Origin: Planctomycetaceae bacterium
GTDB lineage: Bacteria; Planctomycetota; Planctomycetia; Planctomycetales; Planctomycetaceae
NCBI GenBank assembly: GCA_015487825.1
Contig: WFOZ01000456.1
Span: 1-11,595, forward strand
Direction of reading: 5' to 3'
Length of the DNA: 11,595 bases
Position numbers and translations under genes: made by a program. Below, piece after piece: positions 1 through 7,949 of this stretch. Each line of letters opens with the position of its first letter. Position 1 is the stretch's first letter. Below the pieces are notes generated by a model, which had not been told where the DNA came from, did no database searches, and saw nothing but the letters and a program-made list of their open reading frames with translations.

Positions 1-2
1 CA

Positions 3-1457
3 AGAACACCTCAAACCAAACAGAAATCCAAACTGCTGGCATTGAAAGCATTGCGAGAACTTGGCTCTAATGAGTTCAAAATACTCTCAGCAATAGCTCT
101 TTCAGAGAAAGAATCCCAGCAGGTACGGGACGCAGCAATGGCAGCATTGGCTGAATCATCATCAGAACAGGCCGTTGCAGCGATGTCAGACATGCTCATG
201 AAACTGAACTACGAGAATCGCCAAGCGGTTATCGTCCGAATGGCAACAAGTCGCAACGGTGCGTTATCGCTTCTGGATTCTATCGAGAAAGAAGACATTT
301 CTGCGGAAGATCTTTCTCCTGCAATTCTTGAAACCATGTTGATCTTGCTCCCCGAAAATGAAGAACTGAAAGAACTCTGGAGCGATGTTGCAGGACAGGT
401 ACAAAGTATTCTACGACTTCCGGGCGGGAAGGCAGACTTTGTCCAGAAGCCGATTAAACTTTCTGGTGCATTTACTGTAGAAACATGGGTACGGCTTGAT
501 CCTGACATTTCCAACGCTGACGGAATTCTCGGAAACCCCGGCGTGCTGGATATGAATTTTGCCGGTAAAATGTTTCGAGTCTGGATCGCAAATCAAAACG
601 ATATTGTTATTGCAAAACATACGATGGTCGCAAACTCCTGGGTGCATATTGCTGTCACACGTGATGACGAAGGGACGTTTCGTATATACATCAATGGCGA
701 GCTTTCTGCCCAGAGTAAGCAGAAAAGCAAAGTGACATTTAACAACTTGCAAATCGGAAGAACCAGCCCGCGTGACACAGGTACCAAGGGGGCATTTTTT
801 GAATACCGTATTTGGGACATCGCTCGCACACCTCGTCAAATTCGAGACAATATCGACCTGAGTTTCTCAGAGAAAGAACAACCGGCAGAGCTTGTTCATT
901 ATTTTTGCAGAAATAATTGGGGACCACTGAGCGGTCAGGCAAAATTACAGTCAGCACTTGATGCCCCCAAGTTATTATCGATCAATCAGGCAACGGTGCA
1001 AGCAGCACTGTTCGATAAATACCGTCAACTTGCAAACGAACCGGGAAATGCCTTGGCAGGCAAAGTCCTTTTCGAAAAGTCCTGCCTTATTTGCCATCAG
1101 CAGGCAGGTAACGGAGGGAAAATTGGGCCACCACTTGACGGAATCGGACTCAAAGGAACCGAAGCCATCCTCCGCAACATCCTGACACCGAACGTTGCGA
1201 TCGAAGGTGGCTACAGAAGTTACCGTGTATTAACCCGCTCCGGAAAAGTGATACAAGGTTTGCTTGTCTCGCAAAATTCAACTGCCGTTGTCCTGCGGCA
1301 ACCGAACACTGCGGATCAACGTATCGAAAAATCAAAAATCGAACAGGCCGGCTTTACTTCTGTTTCTGTGATGCCAGGCGGACTACTGGATAACCTCAAA
1401 CCACAAGAAGTAAGCGACCTTTTCACCCACCTGCATTCACTCAAACAAAACAAATAG
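3..1457 (+). CDS. HEAT / LamG-like / PVC-type CxxCH cytochrome protein, 5' truncated
   Basis: This is the C-terminal part of a large exported planctomycete protein. The frame is open to the left edge, so the TTG at 42 is not the real start and the N-terminus lies outside the window. Counting residues from that TTG, 1-115 are helical HEAT-like repeats. Residues about 130-275 form a LamG/concanavalin-like jellyroll, with typical pieces such as FTVETWVRL, SWVHIAVTRD, FRIYINGE and the closing EYRIWDIARTPRQI. Residues about 335-471 are a planctomycete-type heme-binding domain with CLICH at 348-352 and the conserved late MPGGL (Met444, likely distal heme ligand). The family normally sits behind a dehydrogenase propeller or HEAT array and is thought to carry electrons outside the cytoplasmic membrane; a propeller upstream of the window is my inference. 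It lies on the same strand as the next gene but 362 nt away, so co-transcription is uncertain. No convincing terminator follows. The domain calls are secure; the substrate is unknown. Confidence 0.88.
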   Translation, partial: RTPQTKQKSKLLALKALRELGSNEFKILSAIALSEKESQQVRDAAMAALAESSSEQAVAAMSDMLMKLNYENRQAVIVRMATSRNGALSLLDSIEKEDISAEDLSPAILETMLILLPENEELKELWSDVAGQVQSILRLPGGKADFVQKPIKLSGAFTVETWVRLDPDISNADGILGNPGVLDMNFAGKMFRVWIANQNDIVIAKHTMVANSWVHIAVTRDDEGTFRIYINGELSAQSKQKSKVTFNNLQIGRTSPRDTGTKGAFFEYRIWDIARTPRQIRDNIDLSFSEKEQPAELVHYFCRNNWGPLSGQAKLQSALDAPKLLSINQATVQAALFDKYRQLANEPGNALAGKVLFEKSCLICHQQAGNGGKIGPPLDGIGLKGTEAILRNILTPNVAIEGGYRSYRVLTRSGKVIQGLLVSQNSTAVVLRQPNTADQRIEKSKIEQAGFTSVSVMPGGLLDNLKPQEVSDLFTHLHSLKQNK

Positions 1458-1819
1458 AATGAAAGGGCGATAACTCAGAATCCGCCCACGACATCATAAT
1501 AATCGATACTCAGAAACGTAGCGATGCAATCTCGTATCAATAAGTCAACAAGGAAGAGATAAATCCCAGAAGATGATCTGACCAAGTTCTGGTGCGACAA
1601 TTGCATTCCGATATTGAATCCACCATTTTATCATATCAGTAAATTGGCTCTCACAATACTGAATCATCTCAAGGATCGCTGGCGAGGCCGCCCACACCAG
1701 AATGGATCGAGCACTCTCGACTACTGGAGAGTTGGTCGTTACGCTAAGATGGTTTGCAGGAAGGCCAGTTCCCCTGCCCTTTGAATTAATTTGCACTTCA
1801 TTCTCATCTGGATTATTCA
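1458..1819. other. Intergenic region without a supported gene
   Basis: These 362 bases separate two same-strand cytochrome-containing genes. A 5-bp GGGCG/CGCCC inverted repeat (1465-1469 and 1483-1487) follows the first gene but has a 13-nt loop and no T-run, so I do not call it a terminator. An antisense frame of 91 codons (1820 down to 1545) is open, but it begins only with TTG, has no ribosome-binding site and shows no family features. No strong sigma70 promoter or Shine-Dalgarno sequence is visible before the 1820 start. Confidence 0.5.
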
Positions 1820-4800
1820 ATGAAACATCTCTACTCCTATATTATTATTGGATTATTCTGTTTTTCCGTTTTGAGCGATAACCATACGGTTCACGCAAAA
1901 GAACCTGCAATCAAGGCACTACTCATTACCGGGGGATGTTGTCACGATTATGAAAGACAGAAGCTGATTCTTTCCAAAGGAATTTCTGCACGGATTAACG
2001 TCGAATGGACCATCGTGCAGCAGGGAGGGAAAACGACCGATACAAAAATCCCGGTTTATAAAAATGCGGACTGGGCAGAAGGCTTTGATATCGTTGTGCA
2101 TAACGAATGTTTTTCTCATGTGAAAGACAAAAAACGGGTCGATCAAATCCTCAAACCACACCGGGAAGGAACGCCCGCGATTCTGATTCATTGCGCGATG
2201 CACTGCTACCGGACGGGAGATGATCGCTGGTTCGAGTTTTGTGGAATGCAGTCGCCGGGACATGGGAAGCATTTTTCGTATTTGGTCGATAACGTAAAAC
2301 CTTCGCACCCGATTATGAAAGGATTCGGCAAGCAATGGCGTGCTCCCAAGGGAGAGTTGTACCACTCGATAAAACTGTGGGATACCGCAACGGCTTTAGG
2401 ACAGGCAAAGCGGGAAAGTGATGGCGAACCGCAAATTTGCGTCTGGACGAATCAGTACCACAAGGGCCGCGTGTTCGCAACAACCATCGGGCATTACAAC
2501 GAAACGATGGCGGAGCCGAAGTATCTGGATATGCTCGCCAGGGGGATGCTTTGGGCATTGGATAAAAGTGATAAAAGCGACATAAAAAAAACGTCGCAAG
2601 AAACGAATGAAGAAATATTCAAACTTGTCAGCATCCCGGTTTCGCAAGCAGTAGAAAACGTGATTGCAGGAAGTTGCTGCGGGGAAGGAAACCTGGCGTT
2701 CGGTCGCAAGACAAGTTCCAAATCGCAACAGCAAGGGCACCCTTCCAACCACGCGGTTGATGGCAAGCTGAATACTCGTTTCTGTGCCAACGGAGCACAA
2801 AAGAATGAATGGTGGCAGGTCGATCTGGAAAACCCGGAACATGTCAAGTCGTTACGCATTCACTGGGAAAGCAAAGCCGTTTACAAGTACATTGTGGAAG
2901 CCTCTGCGGATGGAAAAATCTGGAAGAAAATTGTCGATGCTTCAACAAATAAAAAGCCAAAACGAATCGCACCACACAAAGTCGATTCGCCCGATACACG
3001 TTATTTGCGAATTACTTTTCTGGGAGCAAACAAAGGGCAATGGTTCAGTTTCTGGGAATTTGAAGCCTACATTGGCGATCTGCCCAAGCTACCGAAACAG
3101 AAAAAGGAAACCGCAAACGCAGCCACGGTCAAAGATGTGCAAGCACCCGCAGAGTTGGAAGTTCGCCTGTTTGGAACGCCGCCCGAAGTGAATTATCCGG
3201 TCTGTCTTTCTTGCGCACCAACAGGAGAAGTTTTTGTTGGCGTGGACGAAATGGGTTCCCTCGGGAAAGAACCGAATCGCGGAAAAATTGTTCGTTGTAT
3301 CGATGCCGATGGCGATGGCAAAGCGGAGTACGTCAACGAATTTTGCAAGATCGATCATCCACGCGGTTTGATTTACGATCAGGGAAAATTATGGGTACTG
3401 GCACCGCCGCAGTTGGTGCTGTTTCATGATGACGATCTCGATGGCGTCGCGGATCGAAAAGAAATTTTGATTGAAGGAATCAGTACCAAATATGTCGGAA
3501 TACGCGGCGCGGATCATACAACAAACGGAATCCGCATGGGGATTGATGGTTGGATTTATATCGCTGTAGGAGATTACGGCGTGGTCGCTGCCAAGGGGAC
3601 GGATGGAACCGTTTTGAATCGGCGAGGGGGCGGCATCATTCGCATTCGTCCCGATGGAACCGAGATGGAATTCTTTGCCTGGGGATTGAGAAACATTCTT
3701 GATGTCTGTATCGATCCGTGCATGAATATCTTCACGCGAGATAACACCAACGATGGCGGCGGCTGGGATATCCGTGTCAGTCATATTCTGCAGGGGGCGG
3801 AATATGGGTATCCATCGTGGTACGCGAATTTTGCAGAAGAGATTATGCCTCCGCTTGGCGATTACGGTGGCGGTTCCGGATGCGGCGGAATGTATTTTCA
3901 TGATCTGAGTTGGCCCGCCCCGTTCAACGATGCCCTTTACACCTGCGATTGGGGACGCAGTGAAGTTTATCGGCACAACCTGGCTGCAAATGGAGCGACT
4001 TTCGATCCGCATCAGGAAGTCTTTTTGAAGATTCCGCGTCCGACAGATATCGATGTCGATGGTCGCGGCTTGATGTACGTGAGCAGTTGGAAGAACGGTA
4101 AATTCGCTTACGATGGCCCCAACATCGGATTCGTGGCACAACTGCGCCCCAAAAATTATTTGCCCAAACCGTTCCCGCGATTGAATGAGTTGGACGATGC
4201 GGAGTTGGTGAAGATGCTCCGTTCTTCCTCTGCGGTTCGGCAACTGCATACACAGCGTGAAATACTGCGGCGTGGTCCCAAAGAAAAAACGAGTCAACTG
4301 CTGTGGAGTCTTATCGCCGATGAAAATGCTCCACGTTATGCACGCTCCGCAGCGATCTTTACTTTCAAACAACTCAACGACAAGGCGGCCAATGCTCAAC
4401 TTCTTGAAGTAGTACAGTTCCCCGAAATTCGTGATCTCGTTTTGAAAGCGCTAACGGATCGCAAAGCAGGATTAAAAGAGCTGCCGTTAGAACCGTTTAT
4501 CGAAGCACTGCACGATAAAAACCCGCGTGTCCAGGCACAAGCCTTAATTTCACTGGCAAGATTGAACCGTCCCGAAGCCGCTTCATCGGTATTACCGTTG
4601 ACAAAACGAACGCAGGGAGAACTTCCCCCCGTAACTAGAGATCAACACAAACAACCCGATCCCGGACGCGTCATTCCGCATCTGGCTGTGAGAACGCTTG
4701 TCAAACTGAAAGCATCGAAAACATGCCTGGAAGGTTTGGGCGGTTCATTTCGCGATGGTGCATTATGGGCACTAAAGTATATGCACGATCCGAAAGTGAT

Positions 4801-5665
4801 CGAGGCGTTAATTCAGAACGCGAAAAACGAAACAGACATGAAACGACGCGAAGAAATTCTTGCCCTGCTTATTCGGCTCTACTTCAAAGAGGGGAAATAT
4901 ACCGAAGGTTGGTGGGGCACACGTCCTGATCATACCGGCCCTTACTTTATGAGTGAAACCTGGCAGGCAACCCCACAAATTGCGGAAGTAATCCGTAAAG
5001 CTTATCTCGATCCCAAACATTCTGTCAGCCAGATTTTTCTCAAACAACAACTGATTCGCCACAAGGTGAAAATAAATGGGTTGCCTGAATGGACGGAAAA
5101 GGAAGCGAATGAAATTAACGAAAACAAACCGATCTCCATTCCGAAAGTTGATCCGAACAACAAAAACCAAATTGCGAACATACCGTATGAAAAAACGTTT
5201 GACCGCGTGATGAAGGCAAAGGGAGAAGTGAAAGAAGGAAAAAGATTGTTTATTTCCCAAGCCTGCAATGCGTGCCACACCAATGCAGAAGGGCAAACCC
5301 CGAAAGGACCGCATTTGGTCGATATCGGCAAGCGATACAAACGGGAAGAGCTAATCGAATCGATCCTCAAACCGTCCGCCAAAATTGCTCAGGGGTTTGA
5401 TACTTACGTTTTTATCATGGAAGATGGCAAGCAGCACGTCGGCTTTGCAACAAGCGAATCGGCAGAAACAATTCACATTCGCAAAAACGATGGCGTCGCA
5501 GTTGAGTTGATTCTGGATGAGATCGAATTCCGAAAAAAACAGGAACAATCAATGATGCCGATCGGTCTGGTCAACAACCTCACCCCGGAACAACTCGCCT
5601 CGCTGGTCGATTACTTGAATTCATTGCGATCAGGCAAAAAAAACGGCTCTAAGAAAAGCAAATGA
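1820..5665 (+). CDS. Exported ThuA - F5/8C - PVC-type dehydrogenase - HEAT - cytochrome c multidomain protein
   Basis: This 1281-residue protein starts with a Sec signal peptide (basic-hydrophobic residues 1-26, likely cut after VHA). Residues about 30-250 are a ThuA-like (class I glutamine amidotransferase fold) domain with [20 protein letters not shown] and [12 protein letters not shown]. Residues about 285-417 are an F5/8-type-C (discoidin) jellyroll with [10 protein letters not shown] and EWWQVDL. Residues about 440-780 are the PVC-type membrane-bound dehydrogenase propeller, related to sorbosone/glucose PQQ dehydrogenases, with Asp-rich loops DADGDG (495-500) and DDDLDG (537-542). Residues about 790-1090 are HEAT-like helices, and 1135-1270 are the PVC heme-binding domain with CNACH at 1149-1153 and MPIGL (Met1246, likely axial ligand). 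The family is inferred to oxidise sugars or sugar derivatives outside the membrane and pass electrons to the attached heme; substrate and cofactor are not proven here. The ATG at 1820 is chosen because it directly precedes the signal peptide, although no clear Shine-Dalgarno sequence is present. The gene is convergent with the sulfatase. Confidence 0.93.
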   Translation: MKHLYSYIIIGLFCFSVLSDNHTVHAKEPAIKALLITGGCCHDYERQKLILSKGISARINVEWTIVQQGGKTTDTKIPVYKNADWAEGFDIVVHNECFSHVKDKKRVDQILKPHREGTPAILIHCAMHCYRTGDDRWFEFCGMQSPGHGKHFSYLVDNVKPSHPIMKGFGKQWRAPKGELYHSIKLWDTATALGQAKRESDGEPQICVWTNQYHKGRVFATTIGHYNETMAEPKYLDMLARGMLWALDKSDKSDIKKTSQETNEEIFKLVSIPVSQAVENVIAGSCCGEGNLAFGRKTSSKSQQQGHPSNHAVDGKLNTRFCANGAQKNEWWQVDLENPEHVKSLRIHWESKAVYKYIVEASADGKIWKKIVDASTNKKPKRIAPHKVDSPDTRYLRITFLGANKGQWFSFWEFEAYIGDLPKLPKQKKETANAATVKDVQAPAELEVRLFGTPPEVNYPVCLSCAPTGEVFVGVDEMGSLGKEPNRGKIVRCIDADGDGKAEYVNEFCKIDHPRGLIYDQGKLWVLAPPQLVLFHDDDLDGVADRKEILIEGISTKYVGIRGADHTTNGIRMGIDGWIYIAVGDYGVVAAKGTDGTVLNRRGGGIIRIRPDGTEMEFFAWGLRNILDVCIDPCMNIFTRDNTNDGGGWDIRVSHILQGAEYGYPSWYANFAEEIMPPLGDYGGGSGCGGMYFHDLSWPAPFNDALYTCDWGRSEVYRHNLAANGATFDPHQEVFLKIPRPTDIDVDGRGLMYVSSWKNGKFAYDGPNIGFVAQLRPKNYLPKPFPRLNELDDAELVKMLRSSSAVRQLHTQREILRRGPKEKTSQLLWSLIADENAPRYARSAAIFTFKQLNDKAANAQLLEVVQFPEIRDLVLKALTDRKAGLKELPLEPFIEALHDKNPRVQAQALISLARLNRPEAASSVLPLTKRTQGELPPVTRDQHKQPDPGRVIPHLAVRTLVKLKASKTCLEGLGGSFRDGALWALKYMHDPKVIEALIQNAKNETDMKRREEILALLIRLYFKEGKYTEGWWGTRPDHTGPYFMSETWQATPQIAEVIRKAYLDPKHSVSQIFLKQQLIRHKVKINGLPEWTEKEANEINENKPISIPKVDPNNKNQIANIPYEKTFDRVMKAKGEVKEGKRLFISQACNACHTNAEGQTPKGPHLVDIGKRYKREELIESILKPSAKIAQGFDTYVFIMEDGKQHVGFATSESAETIHIRKNDGVAVELILDEIEFRKKQEQSMMPIGLVNNLTPEQLASLVDYLNSLRSGKKNGSKKSK

Positions 5666-5869
5666 CCTCATGTCTGGATTTCGCCAGCCACAACTTCATG
5701 GCCAACAGCATGCTCTATCCGTCTATAATTCAGATCTCCACCACACTAAACATGCAGTCAGAACCTGTAAACAACGGTCAGAAAATGTATAGCCGAGTGG
5801 TTATTGACATGATGAATAAAAGATGTCGCTTCCAAATGGCTAATGCCCACCCCAAACAACCGAACGCGT

Positions 5870-7354
5870 TTAGGGTCTCCACGGTTTCGGTCTGTTTTTG
5901 CCTTTGGGTTGAAGGAATCTGGCGTCGACTTGCTTGTACCATTGGTGAAGTCTTTTCCTCATGAGGACAACGCGGGTCGAGTTGGAATCAGCAAGATTTT
6001 TGCGTTCGCCGATATCATCATCTAAATTATAGAGTTGGACGGAGCCATCTTCGTAACGTTCGATAAGTTTCCATTTGCCAGAGCGAATAGCGCCTCCAGG
6101 AAAGCCCCCCTGAACGCTGTAATGGGGATAATGCCAGTAAAGATCATCGCGGTCGAGCGTCTTCTTTTCACCGGAGAGGAGTGGACGTAGGTTTTTACCG
6201 TCCATCTGATGCTTGAGTTCAACATTGGCGGCGGCACAGAGCGTGGGAAGGAAATCGATACTCATGACGGGGTACTCACAGACGGAACCTGCCTGAGTAA
6301 CGCCAGGCCAGCGCACAATAAAGTTTTCTCGAATCCCTCCTTCATAAAGCCATCCTTTGCCACCCCTTAATGGGCGGTTGGAAGTTGGAAGTCCTTCGGA
6401 TGTCGAGGTCCCACCGTTATCGGATGTGAAACAAACAATCGTGTTGTCAGCTATTCTCAATGCCTCAAGCTGATTAAGTACCTTGCCCACAGCCTGGTCC
6501 ATTGCTTCGACCATGGCTGCGTAAACAGCATGCTTCTGGAGAATCCGAACTTTGCGGGCACCTTTATTTTTTGGCCAGACCAGTTCTTCAACGCCAAACT
6601 CAGAACCCGTTACCTGGGTCGCTCGCTTCGTGTACTTCGCAACAAGATCTGGTCGGCCGATGAGAGGAACGTGAACCGAATAGAACGATAGGAAGGCAAG
6701 AAATGGTTTGTTGGCTTTCTTGCTGGCAGAGATGAAAGCGTTGGTTTCGGTGGCAAGACGATCAGGCAGATGCTCTCCCTGAGGGCCATCGGTTAAACGC
6801 GGGTTGCCGTAAGGGCTGAAATACTTTTTGCCGAACCAAGGTGCTCCATGCTTCCATCCTCCTTTGTTGATGTCATAACCCTGATTCTCCGGCCAGAATT
6901 CCACTGTTGGTCCCAAGTGCCACTTGCCGGCAAAGAAAGTGGCGTACCCTCTGGTTTTCAGGGCTTCGGCCAACGTGATTTCTTCCAGGTCCATTCTGTC
7001 ATGTAAAGTGGCAGGGTTGAAGAGGCCGCTGAGTTTTCCGGAGAAGTAGTTGGTGGCGCCGACGCGCGTGGGATACTTTCCGGTTTGGATGCTATAGCGT
7101 GTGGGGGAGCAGACGGGGTTGGCGGCGTAACCGTTGCTGAACTTCATGCCGCTGGCGGCCAGTTTGTCAATGTTTGGTGTGTCGTAGAAGGTGTTTGGGT
7201 TGTAACAGCCAACATCCATGTAACCCAGATCGTCTACGAGAATGAAAAGCACGTTGGGCGTCTCGGCCTGAACCTCCACCTCGCAAAAAAATGCGCCACA
7301 CCACAGAATTGTTCTCAGAGACAAACGATTCAAAAACAGGTTGCCTGCTTTCAT
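5870..7354 (-). CDS. Secreted formylglycine-dependent sulfatase (arylsulfatase family S1)
   Basis: This 494-residue sulfatase hydrolyses sulfate esters, most likely on sulfated polysaccharides or their fragments outside the cytoplasm. Counting from the chosen ATG, residues 1-30 are a signal peptide ending VQA. The signature CSPTR sits at 82-86, with Cys82 the residue converted to formylglycine. Metal and active-site residues are visible: Asp41-Asp42 in LVDDLG, Lys144 and His146 in GKWHLG, His228 in SVHVP, Asp312-Asn313 in TSDNGG and Lys333 in RGGKG. The C-terminal subdomain ends in the usual LYNLDDDIGERKNLA. The reading frame stays open to a TTG at 7426, but I choose the ATG at 7354. GGAG lies 11 nt before it and it begins the signal peptide, whereas the 24 extra codons are the tail of a decayed sulfatase. 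Length is normal for the family. Maturation needs a formylglycine-generating enzyme, which is not in the window. The gene is convergent with the 1820 gene. The natural substrate cannot be told from sequence. Confidence 0.95.
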   Translation of the reverse strand: MKAGNLFLNRLSLRTILWCGAFFCEVEVQAETPNVLFILVDDLGYMDVGCYNPNTFYDTPNIDKLAASGMKFSNGYAANPVCSPTRYSIQTGKYPTRVGATNYFSGKLSGLFNPATLHDRMDLEEITLAEALKTRGYATFFAGKWHLGPTVEFWPENQGYDINKGGWKHGAPWFGKKYFSPYGNPRLTDGPQGEHLPDRLATETNAFISASKKANKPFLAFLSFYSVHVPLIGRPDLVAKYTKRATQVTGSEFGVEELVWPKNKGARKVRILQKHAVYAAMVEAMDQAVGKVLNQLEALRIADNTIVCFTSDNGGTSTSEGLPTSNRPLRGGKGWLYEGGIRENFIVRWPGVTQAGSVCEYPVMSIDFLPTLCAAANVELKHQMDGKNLRPLLSGEKKTLDRDDLYWHYPHYSVQGGFPGGAIRSGKWKLIERYEDGSVQLYNLDDDIGERKNLADSNSTRVVLMRKRLHQWYKQVDARFLQPKGKNRPKPWRP

Positions 7355-7371
7355 GGTTTCTTTATCTCCAT

Positions 7372-7620
7372 CTTTCCTTTGTTGGACGGCAGGGCCATGC
7401 AGATACTTTGTCAGTTGTTCAATCAATTCCCGGTTCTCCGCCCGGCCACATTGTCGTTTTCTTCGGGATCCCGTTTGTGGCTGTACAGTTCCGTCACTCG
7501 GAAGTTCTTAGCCAGATTTTCTCATTCGGTGAAGCAATCGCGGTCGGTGCGTATCAAGCAACCCATCACCTGACCAACCCCACCCATCTTGCGTGGGTAT
7601 TGACTAAAAAGCAACTCTCT
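7372..7620 (-). pseudogene. Disrupted C-terminal remnant of a second sulfatase
   Basis: Reading the minus strand leftward from 7614, one frame gives LLFSQYPRKM, then VMGCLIRTDRDCFTE, a TGA stop at 7524-7522, then TELYSHKRDPEENDNVAG. This is the recognisable end of an iduronate-2-sulfatase-like S1 sulfatase, where the consensus runs SQYPR, MGYSxRTDRYRxTEW, ELYDHxxDPxENxNVA. After the glycine a one-base deletion near 7434-7432 is needed to continue as NRELIEQLTKYLHG, the usual tail. Another frame just before AFSQYPR suggests a second slip at a run of five T. There is no recognisable N-terminal or CSPTR part upstream, so only the last sixth or so of a gene survives. The final frame runs without a stop into the intact sulfatase. 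It may be the relic of a tandem sulfatase pair. The stop and frameshift are read directly from the sequence; the homology is from memory of the family. Confidence 0.75.
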
Positions 7621-7748
7621 TCCGCGAACGTCGAAGAGGATTTGACTCGCCGGGATAGTCATCCCCCAGCCTACACTTGAAATTGGTGTCTGGCAAGGCA
7701 ATGCGTATTGAGCGTCAACTTCCGTGGTGTATTATTTTCACAGAATTT

Positions 7749-7776
7749 TTGTCACGACATCTGTGTCGTCTATAAT
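7749..7776 (+). promoter_or_regulatory. Sigma70-type promoter with operator-like palindrome in the spacer
   Basis: TTGTCA (7749-7754, one mismatch to TTGACA) and a perfect TATAAT (7771-7776) are separated by 16 nt, 173 nt before the esterase-peptidase ATG. The spacer carries a perfect 6-bp inverted repeat ACGACA-TCTG-TGTCGT at 7754-7769. A repressor bound there would block polymerase, so the palindrome is a candidate operator. A transcript starting near 7783 would have a leader of about 165 nt, including a 6-codon ORF at 7802. No regulator gene is adjacent. Confidence 0.6.
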
Positions 7777-7949
7777 AGCAGAAGCAATAGATTAACCCCG
7801 TATGAATAGTTTTCACCGATAGGATCGCTCCAACCGCATCGCGGCCGTGAATTGTCGTTTTTTTCAGAATGAACGAAACACCCGACTATTTTGTGTGTTC
7901 AATAGGCAATACGAGCCCATTCCGATACGACTACAGAAAGAATTGATGG

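Noticed and set aside
1465..1487. GGGCG/CGCCC inverted repeat after the first gene as an intrinsic terminator
   Set aside because: Only 5 bp with a 13-nt loop and no T-run.
1545..1820. Antisense 91-codon ORF in the gap before the dehydrogenase gene
   Set aside because: It has only a TTG start adjoining the opposite gene's ATG, no in-frame ATG before about residue 51, no ribosome-binding site and no recognisable family.
3389..4399. Long (336-codon) antisense ORF inside the dehydrogenase gene
   Set aside because: It lies wholly opposite the propeller and HEAT coding sequence, which has clear domain motifs; the antisense translation has no family features and is a codon-bias shadow.
5662..5964. 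100-codon ORF overlapping the end of the dehydrogenase gene
   Set aside because: It overlaps the 3' end of the sulfatase on the other strand, has no domain or ribosome-binding site, and its composition is not protein-like.
7085..7680. Plus-strand ORFs opposite the sulfatase start and the sulfatase remnant
   Set aside because: They are shadows of the sulfatase and its decayed neighbour, whose conserved motifs lie on the minus strand.
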